This document shows positions 18,082-29,342 of a DNA stretch of 35,510 nucleotides, in pieces. Every line of letters starts with the position of its first letter. Within the stretch, counting starts at the first letter, position 1. The notes under the pieces are model-generated. The model was given only the letters and a program-made list of their open reading frames with translations, was not told the DNA's origin and did no database searches. Source of the DNA: Anaerozeibacter quisquiliarum. Lineage in GTDB: Bacteria; Bacillota; Clostridia; Christensenellales; Aristaeellaceae. The stretch lies in NCBI GenBank assembly GCA_051162045.1, contig JBISDI010000040.1. One strand, 5' to 3'. The position numbers and the translations under genes are program-made.

Positions 18082-18168
18082 GAGCATGGCGGCGACCTCG
18101 GTCATCCTGGCACCTGGCGAGGCCGAGAACACGTTCCGGTAGAAATGCACCACGCAGTGCTGGTAACT
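18082..18168 (-). mobile_element. IS256/mutator-family transposase fragment
   Basis: The minus-strand frame encodes YQHCVVHFYRNVFSASPG, then ARMTEVAAMLE. This closely follows the transposase segment YQRC-x-VHFYRNVFS-x-x-P...VA-x-ML that comes just after the second catalytic Asp in IS256-family transposases. Only about 29 codons remain; neither the DDE residues nor terminal inverted repeats are visible. It is a dead scrap immediately upstream of the small membrane protein gene. Confidence 0.72.
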
Positions 18169-18245
18169 CCCGGGTCTGTCCCAGATTATGTGGAAGTCCA
18201 AAGCTGCGGGTAGGGACCTCATTGAGGGAGGGAGGCAGCAAGCTC

Positions 18246-18591
18246 CTGCTTGCCCGTCCTTGAGATCCAGGGCGTCCGCGAAAAACACCGATTTGGCGAG
18301 CGCGGCATCGGGCTCGGCGGTGACCAAGTCAAAGCGCTCGACGCGATCCACCCGGGCGACGCGGACCCGCGCGTCGATCCTCATCCGCGTGCCGTCCGCC
18401 CCGGCGAGCACCTCGCGGATCTCGCGCCCATCCTCGGCCAGCACATCGGCGAGGGGCGACCGCTGCGCGCCCGTCAGGCCCTGGACTCGCTGTTCGGCCG
18501 CCGTCATCCCGCGCGATATGCCGTCACTCGCTTGGCCGTCGAGGGCCTGAACAGCCGAGCCGGCACATTGCCAATAAAAAGTCTCTACCAA
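18246..18591 (-). pseudogene. remnant of an exported-protein-like gene fused to IS scrap
   Basis: The frame upstream of the transposase scrap reads like genuine GC-rich coding sequence (AEQRVQGLTGAQRSPLADVL, TRMRIDARVRVARVDRVE, SVFFADALDLKDG) and then loses sense where the transposase segment begins. No SD or plausible start was found at the 5' end. The pattern G-x5-DA-x-V with a following basic-acidic strand is loosely like residues ~40-55 of the exported protein encoded at 28300. It is best taken as a truncated gene joined to the IS scrap. An alternative is that the open frame is fortuitous. Confidence 0.35.
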
Positions 18592-18665
18592 TAAAATAGT
18601 TATTTTTGGATATTCATATTATCATTAATAATCAACTTTATCAAGTGGTCCATCAAAAAGATGCG

Positions 18666-18694
18666 TTGACAAACAAATACAATGAATCTATACT
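18666..18694 (+). promoter_or_regulatory. near-consensus promoter of the blaI-type gene
   Basis: TTGACA (18666-18671, perfect) and TATACT (18689-18694, 5 of 6) are 17 bases apart. The palindrome TGTACA (18694-18699) lies at the expected transcription start and resembles the TACA/TGTA core of BlaI/CopY operators, which suggests autorepression. Confidence 0.8.
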
Positions 18695-18731
18695 GTACAT
18701 GTGGCTCGCGCCATGGAAGGAGTGCTTACCC

Positions 18732-19133
18732 ATGCCAACGAGGTTGACGAGCAAGGAGCAGGAGGTTCTGAAACTGCTCATGGATTCGGATCGGGCGCTG
18801 ACCGCGTCGGAGATGGTCGCGCGGGACGCAGCGCTCAACATCAACACGGTGCAGACCGTGTTGCGTTCGCTGCTGAAGAAGGGTTTCATCGAGGTGGCCA
18901 ACATCGTGTACAGCGGCAAGGTGCTATGCCGCAACTACAAGCCCACCGCGCAGGCCACGGAAGCCATATTCGACGCATTTGTCTCGCAGTTCCACCGCCT
19001 GCGCAGGAATGTGCCCGCCCCGCAAATCTTCGCCGGCCTGATCGACGGCGAGGCAGCCGAGCCGGCGGTTCTGGACGAACTGGAAGCGCTGATCGCGCGG
19101 CGGAAGGCGGCCTTGGCGAAGAGGGATACATAA
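18732..19133 (+). CDS. BlaI/MecI/CopY-family repressor
   Basis: The product is 133 residues. The winged helix spans about 5-75: LTSKEQEVLKLLMDSDRALT, then NINTVQTVLRSLLKKGFIEV and the wing GKVLCRNYKPT. A helical dimerisation tail follows. BlaI proteins repress genes until cleaved by a BlaR1-type sensor protease; no such sensor gene is seen here, so release from DNA must come from elsewhere or from another signal. The start at 18732 has AAGGAG about 9 bases upstream. The gene is followed after 47 bases by a DUF4180 gene with its own SD and no terminator between, so the two form an operon. Confidence 0.83.
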   Translation: MPTRLTSKEQEVLKLLMDSDRALTASEMVARDAALNINTVQTVLRSLLKKGFIEVANIVYSGKVLCRNYKPTAQATEAIFDAFVSQFHRLRRNVPAPQIFAGLIDGEAAEPAVLDELEALIARRKAALAKRDT

Positions 19134-19180
19134 AGGTCGAGGAGGCGGTCCTGCGCGCCCCTGCGAGGAGGTGGGTCCTT

Positions 19181-19537
19181 ATGGAACTGAAAGAGGTTGC
19201 CCCCGGCGTCGCCCTGGTTCGAGGCGAGGGCCTTGCGATCGCCGGTGTACAGGATGCGCTCGACCTGATCGCAACGGCCAACTGGCAGCTGAACGCGCAG
19301 AGGATCGCGATCGCCAAGGAGCAGATCGACGGGCGCTTCTTCGTGCTCTCGAGCGGCCTGGCGGGCGAGGTGCTGCAGAAGTTCGTCAACTACGGCGCGA
19401 AGCTCGCCATCTACGGCGACTTCTCGGGCTACACCAGCAAGCCGCTTAGAGATTTCATCTACGAAAGCAACAACGGCCGCGACGTGTTCTTCGCCGGCAC
19501 CGAGGCGCAGGCGGTCGAGCGGCTGACGCAGCTATGA
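19181..19537 (+). CDS. DUF4180 family protein
   Basis: The product is 118 residues, close to the family length. It is cytosolic, with no signal or membrane segment. The family pattern is recognisable in SSGLAGEVLQKFVNYGAKLA, IYGDFSGYTSKPLRDFIYES and the closing NNGRDVFFAGTEAQAVERL. DUF4180 has no established biochemical role that I know of. The start at 19181 has GAGGAGG about 10 bases upstream. It is the second gene of a unit led by the BlaI-type repressor, so it may be the repressor's target. Confidence 0.8.
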   Translation: MELKEVAPGVALVRGEGLAIAGVQDALDLIATANWQLNAQRIAIAKEQIDGRFFVLSSGLAGEVLQKFVNYGAKLAIYGDFSGYTSKPLRDFIYESNNGRDVFFAGTEAQAVERLTQL

Positions 19538-19637
19538 CTCACCGCCGCCGGCGCGAATCCTGGCGAAGGGCGGCGGGCCCGAAAACGCGAAATTGAAAGA
19601 TTTGATCCAAAGAAGTTGTGAAGATGAAGGATTTAAT

Positions 19638-19682
19638 GCAATACAGACCGGGCGCGCCTCGCGTACACCCGGTCTGTATTGC
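19638..19682 (+). terminator. 15-bp perfect hairpin after the DUF4180 gene
   Basis: The arms 19638-19652 and 19668-19682 pair perfectly around a 15-base loop, about 100 bases after the DUF4180 stop and 120 bases before the rpoB promoter. There is no T-tract on the plus strand. It may end transcription from the blaI-type operon or have another structural role. Confidence 0.5.
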
Positions 19683-19801
19683 GCATTCCGTCGCGCAAGA
19701 AAACGAACAAATGTTCTATCGTCGACGGGCCGCGGCGTTATAATTGCGTTAAATATGCCGTTTATGAGCCAAACAGGCCCCCAAAACACACCCCGCCCCT
19801 C

Positions 19802-19830
19802 TTGACAGCGCGTGAACAGGATGGTAACAT
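19802..19830 (+). promoter_or_regulatory. rpoB promoter
   Basis: A perfect TTGACA (19802-19807) and TAACAT (19825-19830, 4 of 6) are 17 bases apart. Transcription would start near 19837, about 200 bases before rpoB. Confidence 0.75.
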
Positions 19831-19836
19831 AGATAA

Positions 19837-20036
19837 TTGCACTAATATGGGCATCTGAACCGTTTTTGGCCTGAATGCGGGAAAGCATACAATGCGTCCC
19901 TCGGGGACAGGGGTATTGTACACCCGACGGGCGGAAAATGCAATAGGTGCGAATCGAAATTTTTACCGAAAAGCCGAATTCTGTTTTGAGCAGGCGGACG
20001 ACCCGGTGGAACACATAGTAAGGGGTGGTTGCATCA
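19837..20036 (+). other. long untranslated leader of rpoB
   Basis: This is about 200 bases without an open frame of note. It contains a compact hairpin GTCCC-TCG-GGGAC (19896-19908) and GGGT/ACCC complementarity just after it. rplJ and rplL, which often precede rpoB, are not here, so any L10-type control would have to act elsewhere. Whether the leader is regulatory is unknown. Confidence 0.45.
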
Positions 20037-23000
20037 ATGGAACAGAGAGAACGTATCTGTCACGAGCATGAGATGCAGGTAGGCAAGCGCACGCGCATGA
20101 GCTTTGCCCGCATCGAGGAATCGCTGCCGGTACCCGATCTGATCGAGATCCAAAAGAACTCCTACCAGCGCTTCCTGAGGGAAGATCTGCGGGAGGTGCT
20201 GCGCGACGTTTCGCCGATCACCGACTACTCCGAGAGTCTCATTTTGGAGTTCGTCGACTATTCGCTCGACGACGCCCCCAAGTACACGGTGGAGAAGTGC
20301 AAGGAGCGCGACGCCACCTACGCCGCGCCGCTCAAGGTGACGGTGCGCCTGACCAACACCGAAACCCACGAAATCAAGGAATCCGAAGTGTTCATGGGCG
20401 ATTTCCCGCTGATGACCGACCATGGTACCTTCATCATCAACGGTGCGGAGCGCGTCATCGTCAGCCAGCTCGTGCGCTCGCCCGGCGTCTACTACGCCAA
20501 GACCATCGACAAGTCGGGCAACAACCTGTTTTCCGCAACCATGATCCCCAACCGCGGCGCCTGGATCGAGTACGAGACCGACTCCAACGGCGTGCTCTAC
20601 GCACGCATCGACCGCGCGCGCAAGCTGCCGATTACGGTGCTGCTGCGCGCGCTCGGCTACGAGAGCGACGCCCAACTGATCGACATCCTGGGCGACGACG
20701 AGCGCGTGTCGGCCACGATCGCGCGCGACGCCTCCACCGACGAGCGCGGCGAGCGCGTGCGTCCGCGGCGCGAGCAGGCGCTGATCGAGATCTACAATAA
20801 GCTGCGCCCTGGCGAGCCGCCGTCGGTGGACTCGGCCACCAATTTGATCAATTCGCTGTTCTTCGACCCCAAGCGCTACGACCTGGCGCGCGTGGGGCGT
20901 TATAAATACAACAAAAAGCTATCGGTGGCGCGCCGCATTGTGTCGGGCGTCGCGGCCGAGGCCATCGTGCACCCCTATACCGGCGAAGTGCTGGTCGAGG
21001 CCGGACAGACGATCTCGCGCGACGCGTCCGAAGCCATCCAGGACGCCGGCGTCAATGAGGTCAAGCTGACGGTCGAGCTGCACGAGGTCAAGGTCATCGG
21101 CAACAACTTCGTGTGGATCGACAAGTTCCTCGAGGGCTACGATGCCGAGCTGTCGGCCCAGCTCAAGGACAGCGCGCTCGAGCTGCCCGAGCGCGTGCAT
21201 CTGCCCACCTTGCTCGAGCTGGCCGCGCGTTGCAAGCAGGAGGGCGTCCCCTTCGTGCAGCTGCTCAGCGAAAACCAAGGCAAGCTGATCCCCAAGTACA
21301 TCCTGGTCGACGACATCGTGGCCTCGGCCAACTACCAGGTGGGGCTGTTCCACGGCATCGGCGAGATCGACGACATCGACCACCTGGGCAACCGGCGCCT
21401 GCGCAGCGTGGGCGAGCTTTTGCAAAACCAGATCCGGGTGGGGCTTTCGCGCCTGGAACGCGTGGTCAAGGAGCGCATGGCGATCCAGGACCTCGACAAG
21501 GTGCGCCCGCAGGATCTGATTAACATCCGTCCGGTGTCGGCGGCGATCAAGGAGTTCTTCGGCTCCTCGCAGCTGTCGCAGTTCATGGATCAGCCCAATC
21601 CCTTGGCCGAGCTGACCCACAAGCGCCGCCTGTCGGCGCTGGGCCCGGGCGGCCTCAACCGCGACCGCGCCTCGTTCGCGGTGCGCGACGTGCACTACTC
21701 CCACTACGCGCGCATCTGCCCGATCGAGACGCCTGAAGGCCCCAACATCGGCCTGATCGGTTCGCTCGCCACCTACGCGCGCATCAACGAATACGGCTTC
21801 ATCGAGGCGCCTTACCGGCGCATTGACCCCGAGACCAACCTGGCGACCGACGAGATCGTCTATATGACGGCCGACGAGGAAGATCAGTACGTCATCGCGC
21901 AGGCCAACGAGATGCTCGACGACAGGGGGGCCTTCATCAACGAACGGGTGACGGTGCGCATCCGCGAGGAGATCACCGAGGTGGACAAGGTGCAGGTCGA
22001 CTACATCGACGTAAGCCCCCGCCAGCTGATCTCGGTGGCGACCGGCATGATCCCCTTCCTGGAAAACGACGACGCCAACCGCGCGCTGATGGGCTCGAAC
22101 ATGCAGCGCCAGGCGGTACCGCTGCTCGTGCCCGAAGCGCCCATCGTGGGCACCGGCATCGAGTACAAGGCCGCCTGCGACTCGGGCGTGGTGACGATGA
22201 GCCGCAAGAGCGGCTCGGTGACCCGCGTGACCGCCCGGGAAGTCGTGGTCAGGGGCGACGACGGCAAGGATTACAGCTACCCGCTCTCCAAGTTCGCGCG
22301 CTCCAACCAGGGCACCTGCATCAACCAGCACCCGGTCGTCGAGCGCGGCGAGAAGGTGACCCAGGAGACCGTGATCGCCGACGGCCCCTCGACCGACCAG
22401 GGCGAGATCGCGCTCGGGCGCAACGCGCTGATCGGCTTCATGACCTGGGAGGGCTACAACTACGAGGACGCCATCCTCATCAGCGAGCGGCTGGTCAAGG
22501 ACGATGTGTACACCTCGATCCACATCGAGGAGTACGAATCCGAGGCGCGCGACACCAAATTGGGGCCCGAGGAGATCACGCGCGACATCCCAGGTGTGGG
22601 CGAGGACGCGCTGCGCGACCTCGACGAATACGGCATCATCCGCATCGGCGCCGAGGTGCGCGCCAACGACATCCTGGTCGGCAAGGTGACGCCCAAGGGC
22701 GAGACCGAGCTGACCGCCGAGGAGCGGCTGCTGCGCGCCATCTTCGGCGACAAGGCGCGCGAGGTGCGCGACACCTCGCTGCGCGTGCCGCACGGCGAGT
22801 TCGGCATCGTGGTGGACGTCAAGGTGTTCACCCGCGAGAACAAGGACGAGCTGTCGCCCGGCGTCAACCAGATGGTGCGCGTCTACATCGCGCAGAAGCG
22901 CAAGATATCCGTCGGCGACAAGATGGCCGGCCGCCACGGCAACAAGGGCGTCGTCTCGCGCATCCTGCCCGAGGAGGACATGCCCTTCCTGCAGGACGGT

Positions 23001-23843
23001 ACGCCGCTGGACATCGTGCTCAACCCGCTGGGCGTGCCCAGCCGCATGAACATCGGCCAGGTGCTCGAGGTTCACTTGGGGCTGGCCGCGCGCGCGCTCG
23101 GCTGGCATGTGGCTACGCCCGTGTTCGACGGCGCGAGCGAGGACGACATCATGGCCTGCCTCGCCGCCGCCGGCAATCTGACCGACGAACCGCTGTTCAC
23201 CCCCGCGGGCAAGCCCGCGATCCAGTTCTCCCGCTGCGGCATCAACCCCTCGGGCAAGCTGTGGGTGTACGACGGGCGCACCGGCGACCGTTTCGACAAT
23301 CCGGTCACCGTGGGCTACATGTACATGCTCAAGCTCCACCACCTGGTCGACGACAAGATCCACGCCCGATCGACCGGCCCGTACTCGCTGGTCACCCAGC
23401 AGCCGCTCGGCGGCAAGGCGCAGTTCGGCGGGCAGCGCTTCGGCGAGATGGAGGTGTGGGCGCTCGAGGCCTACGGCGCGGCGCACGTGCTGCAGGAGAT
23501 ACTGACCGTCAAGTCGGACGACGTGGTGGGCCGCGTCAAGACCTATGAGGCCATCGTCAAGGGCGAGAACATCCCCGAGCCGGGCGTGCCCGAGTCGTTC
23601 AAGGTGCTGATTAAGGAGTTGCAGTCGCTCTCGCTGGACATCAAGGTGCTGGCGGAGGACAAGCAGGAGATCGAGATCCGCGAGCTCGAGGACGAGGGAG
23701 TCCCGGTGGACGCCGAGCTCAAGGAAGACGTCACCATCACCATGGAGGAGGACTTCGCCGAAGCCGGCGAGGCCGACGAGGCCGACGCGTTTGACTTCGA
23801 CGACATGGGCCTGGACGACGAACTCCTCGACGACGATTTTTAG
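20037..23843 (+). CDS. rpoB: RNA polymerase beta subunit
   Basis: The product is 1268 residues. It is the second-largest core polymerase subunit and forms one side of the catalytic cleft. Recognisable are MTDHGTFIINGAERVIVSQL and SPGVYY in the protrusion, the rifampicin region SSQLSQFMDQPNPLAELTHK with the sensitive-type Asp, His and Ser all present, YSHYARICPIETPEGPNIGL, GDKMAGRHGNKGVVS near the active site, and the C-terminal clamp PLGGKAQFGGQRFGEMEVWA. The last ~40 residues are a very acidic tail. The start at 20037 (MEQRERI) has AGGGGTGG upstream; a GTG at 20025 overlaps that site. It forms an operon with rpoC after a 35-base gap. Confidence 0.99.
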   Translation: MEQRERICHEHEMQVGKRTRMSFARIEESLPVPDLIEIQKNSYQRFLREDLREVLRDVSPITDYSESLILEFVDYSLDDAPKYTVEKCKERDATYAAPLKVTVRLTNTETHEIKESEVFMGDFPLMTDHGTFIINGAERVIVSQLVRSPGVYYAKTIDKSGNNLFSATMIPNRGAWIEYETDSNGVLYARIDRARKLPITVLLRALGYESDAQLIDILGDDERVSATIARDASTDERGERVRPRREQALIEIYNKLRPGEPPSVDSATNLINSLFFDPKRYDLARVGRYKYNKKLSVARRIVSGVAAEAIVHPYTGEVLVEAGQTISRDASEAIQDAGVNEVKLTVELHEVKVIGNNFVWIDKFLEGYDAELSAQLKDSALELPERVHLPTLLELAARCKQEGVPFVQLLSENQGKLIPKYILVDDIVASANYQVGLFHGIGEIDDIDHLGNRRLRSVGELLQNQIRVGLSRLERVVKERMAIQDLDKVRPQDLINIRPVSAAIKEFFGSSQLSQFMDQPNPLAELTHKRRLSALGPGGLNRDRASFAVRDVHYSHYARICPIETPEGPNIGLIGSLATYARINEYGFIEAPYRRIDPETNLATDEIVYMTADEEDQYVIAQANEMLDDRGAFINERVTVRIREEITEVDKVQVDYIDVSPRQLISVATGMIPFLENDDANRALMGSNMQRQAVPLLVPEAPIVGTGIEYKAACDSGVVTMSRKSGSVTRVTAREVVVRGDDGKDYSYPLSKFARSNQGTCINQHPVVERGEKVTQETVIADGPSTDQGEIALGRNALIGFMTWEGYNYEDAILISERLVKDDVYTSIHIEEYESEARDTKLGPEEITRDIPGVGEDALRDLDEYGIIRIGAEVRANDILVGKVTPKGETELTAEERLLRAIFGDKAREVRDTSLRVPHGEFGIVVDVKVFTRENKDELSPGVNQMVRVYIAQKRKISVGDKMAGRHGNKGVVSRILPEEDMPFLQDGTPLDIVLNPLGVPSRMNIGQVLEVHLGLAARALGWHVATPVFDGASEDDIMACLAAAGNLTDEPLFTPAGKPAIQFSRCGINPSGKLWVYDGRTGDRFDNPVTVGYMYMLKLHHLVDDKIHARSTGPYSLVTQQPLGGKAQFGGQRFGEMEVWALEAYGAAHVLQEILTVKSDDVVGRVKTYEAIVKGENIPEPGVPESFKVLIKELQSLSLDIKVLAEDKQEIEIRELEDEGVPVDAELKEDVTITMEEDFAEAGEADEADAFDFDDMGLDDELLDDDF

Positions 23844-23878
23844 GCTGTAGCGCCTTTGCATAGAAGGGAGCGGTTGTT

Positions 23879-27424
<3,546 letters not shown>

Positions 27425-27434
27425 TTGAAATTCG

Positions 27435-27459
27435 TGGGAGGGGCTACTCGCCCCTCCCA
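27435..27459 (+). terminator. hairpin just after rpoC
   Basis: A perfect 10-bp GC-rich stem (27435-27444 with 27450-27459) has a 5-base loop, 10 bases after the rpoC stop. The 3' flank is C-rich rather than T-rich, so termination may be partial. Confidence 0.6.
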
Positions 27460-27519
27460 ACCCCATCCCCTCGGCTCGTCGACTTTCCGACGTGCCCGGC
27501 GGGGTTTGCCGACAAGCTG

Positions 27520-27539
27520 AGGCCGCCGCGAGGCGGCCT
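27520..27539 (+). terminator. second hairpin after rpoC
   Basis: The 8-bp stem AGGCCGCC/GGCGGCCT is closed by a GCGA (GNRA-type) tetraloop and followed by TTGG. It is probably a backup terminator of the rpoBC operon. Confidence 0.6.
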
Positions 27540-27599
27540 TTGGCGTCAAACGGCCGCGTTTGCGGGATGGCGGAGCCACCAGCGGCCCCGCGCTTGGCC

Positions 27600-27720
27600 T
27601 GAAATAAGGGAAGAATATATGTACTATATAATTTTATATATACACCGTGATTGCCACAAATCAGACTAATAAAAGACAAAAAATATTTACATATGCATGG
27701 TAAAATAATGGTAAACAGCA
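27600..27720. other. AT-rich island ahead of the ABC cassette
   Basis: These ~120 bases are strongly AT-rich (runs such as TATATAATTTTATATATACA) in otherwise GC-rich DNA. A TATAAT (27627-27632) is present without a proper -35. The octamer ATGGTAAA occurs twice (about 27697 and 27709). The island lies between the rpoC terminators and the first cassette gene, so it probably holds that operon's promoter and may mark a junction of acquired DNA. No gene is supported. Confidence 0.5.
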
Positions 27721-27815
27721 AAGGCATGCATGCAACCTCGGCTTTCGAGGAGTTTGCTGTGAAGGCACCGGTGTTGTCGGGATTGCGCTTTGACTGGTTG
27801 AGGAAGGAGGTCACC

Positions 27816-28208
27816 ATGGAGAAGTTTGCACGCATGTTTGTGTTGCTGATCGTGGGGATGGCACTGTTGGCGCCTACGGCACTTGCGATTTCTTTCGAAT
27901 ATAATTATGGTGCTACTTTGGCGGTGGGTGAGTACAGGACGACGTCGAAGAAAGTGAAGGAATTTACCGGAGGCGCGGGCGTCGACCCTGAGGTTCACAA
28001 CCCCAGTGGGGTTCGGGTCCGCTACAACATGCGCAAGCCCAATGGCAATTTGGCCGGTCAAGATGTCTACAAGACGAAACGGACGGGGGCGTTTTATATC
28101 CCCTATTTGTCGGGTGAGGGCAATCTCGGCCGGCGATACGGCCTGACGGCCCGAAACACGGTAGAGAACGATCGACCCGTTACAACATCTGGAACCTGGG
28201 GTCCGTAA
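27816..28208 (+). CDS. small exported protein of unknown function
   Basis: The product is 130 residues and no family is recognised. A clear signal peptide occupies about 1-25 (MEKFARMFVLLIVGMALLAP, then TALA), leaving about 105 mature residues rich in Gly, Tyr, Arg and Asn, probably beta-structured, ending in VTTSGTWGP. It has no Cys in the mature part. The C-terminal S-G-x-W-x-P ending recurs in small secreted Firmicutes proteins, as far as I recall. The start at 27816 has AAGGAGG 5 bases upstream; the frame extends upstream, but without an SD. It is first in a unit with a second exported protein and an ABC transporter. It could be a secreted effector, bacteriocin-like protein or sensor ligand. 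Confidence 0.7.
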   Translation: MEKFARMFVLLIVGMALLAPTALAISFEYNYGATLAVGEYRTTSKKVKEFTGGAGVDPEVHNPSGVRVRYNMRKPNGNLAGQDVYKTKRTGAFYIPYLSGEGNLGRRYGLTARNTVENDRPVTTSGTWGP

Positions 28209-28299
28209 TTCCCACATGGAATCATGGGGTTGGCGCAGCGCTACGTCGATTGGAACGCGCGCCAACCCCATCCTTTGACGCGAAACGGAGGCGAGGCAG

Positions 28300-29328
28300 G
28301 TGCGGTTTTACCGATGGATCGGCGCCATATTGCTGATGGCGGCGTTGTTGGCGCTCGCGCAAGCGAGCGCTGTGCAAGAGACGGACGCGCAGCGGTTTAA
28401 AAAAACCTACGACGTGGGCGGCGCGCAGCTGGTGTTTGACGCGCAAGTGGACCGGCCCGTACATACGGATGCGCAGCCCGTGCTGGTGCGCTACGCCGAG
28501 TGGACGCCCGAACGGCTGAACGGCGTGTTCTTGGAAGGGCGCGGGGTCGAAATGGACGTGGTAAGGGAACACATCGAATATGTTGGAGCAGACGGGACGT
28601 ACATGGCGGCAGATCCGCAGGGGTTTGTCCAGTACAAATCGGCCGCCATATCGGGCGATCACGCGGTGCGGCTGTACGCCGACGCGTGCGATGGGCTGGA
28701 TGAGCGCGGCGCGGTGGACGGATATCCGTTCGAAGAGGCGCTTGCGCAGATCCGGGCGTTGTGCGACCGGATGGGTGCGACGTTTGTGGTCAAAAGCTAC
28801 AGCGCGATCGACAGCCAAGCACTGTCCGAAAGTTATCGGGGCATCATGCGCCCGGGCTCCGGCCAGACGCTGCCGACCGAGCCGCCGCAACCGCCCGAAG
28901 GGTATACGGTGTACCTTGAGTTTTTGTACGAAGGGCTTTCGTTGATGCAGATTCCCAATACGCTCAACACGTTGAACGATTACGCGCTGGGCAGCGCCGC
29001 GATTGTATACGTAACCCGCGACGAGGGCGTGATTTCGTTTTTATGCGCGCCGCTGTGCGTGATGTACGATGTGCTGGAGACATCGCCCGACGCAGCCAAG
29101 CCTTCCATATCGATGGAGCAGGCGGTCGAGGCGGTCGTCAAGCAGTTTTCGCGCGTCATCGCGCGGGGAACGGTTGGCTTTGAACGCATCGCGTACGAGT
29201 ACGTGCCCGTGCCGGTCAGGAAGCAGCCGGGTCAATTCCGGCTCATGCCCGCGTGGTGCTTCTACCGAGCGGGCGGCGCGGACGAACCGACGTTTGTGAA
29301 CGCGCTCAGCGGCAAAGTCATCGAGTAA
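28300..29328 (+). CDS. exported protein of unknown function
   Basis: The product is 342 residues and not firmly recognised. The N-terminus (VRFYRWIGAILLMAALLALA, then QASA) is a signal peptide or membrane anchor. The rest is predicted extracellular: an early strand GGAQLVFDAQVDRPV, a central YTVYLEFLYEGLSLMQIPN, SISMEQAVEAVVKQFSRVI and a C-terminal LMPAWCFYRAGGADEPTFVN ending in ALSGKVIE, a layout seen in lipoprotein-like proteins of Clostridia, but there is no lipobox Cys. The start is GTG at 28300 with GGAGG 8 bases upstream. It is 14 bases before the first permease gene and so in the same operon. A substrate-binding or YycH-like sensing role is possible. Confidence 0.65.
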   Translation: MRFYRWIGAILLMAALLALAQASAVQETDAQRFKKTYDVGGAQLVFDAQVDRPVHTDAQPVLVRYAEWTPERLNGVFLEGRGVEMDVVREHIEYVGADGTYMAADPQGFVQYKSAAISGDHAVRLYADACDGLDERGAVDGYPFEEALAQIRALCDRMGATFVVKSYSAIDSQALSESYRGIMRPGSGQTLPTEPPQPPEGYTVYLEFLYEGLSLMQIPNTLNTLNDYALGSAAIVYVTRDEGVISFLCAPLCVMYDVLETSPDAAKPSISMEQAVEAVVKQFSRVIARGTVGFERIAYEYVPVPVRKQPGQFRLMPAWCFYRAGGADEPTFVNALSGKVIE

Positions 29329-29342
29329 AGGGGGCGGCGCGA

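Noticed and set aside
18056..18241. TTG-started N-terminal extension of the 76-aa membrane protein gene
   Set aside because: The extension runs through the transposase scrap in another frame and has no SD; the ATG at 18055 has a strong one.
27816..28208. Assignment of the small exported protein to lactococcin 972
   Set aside because: Operon layout and the signal peptide are similar, but the mature sequence lacks a clear family match, so the name was not used.
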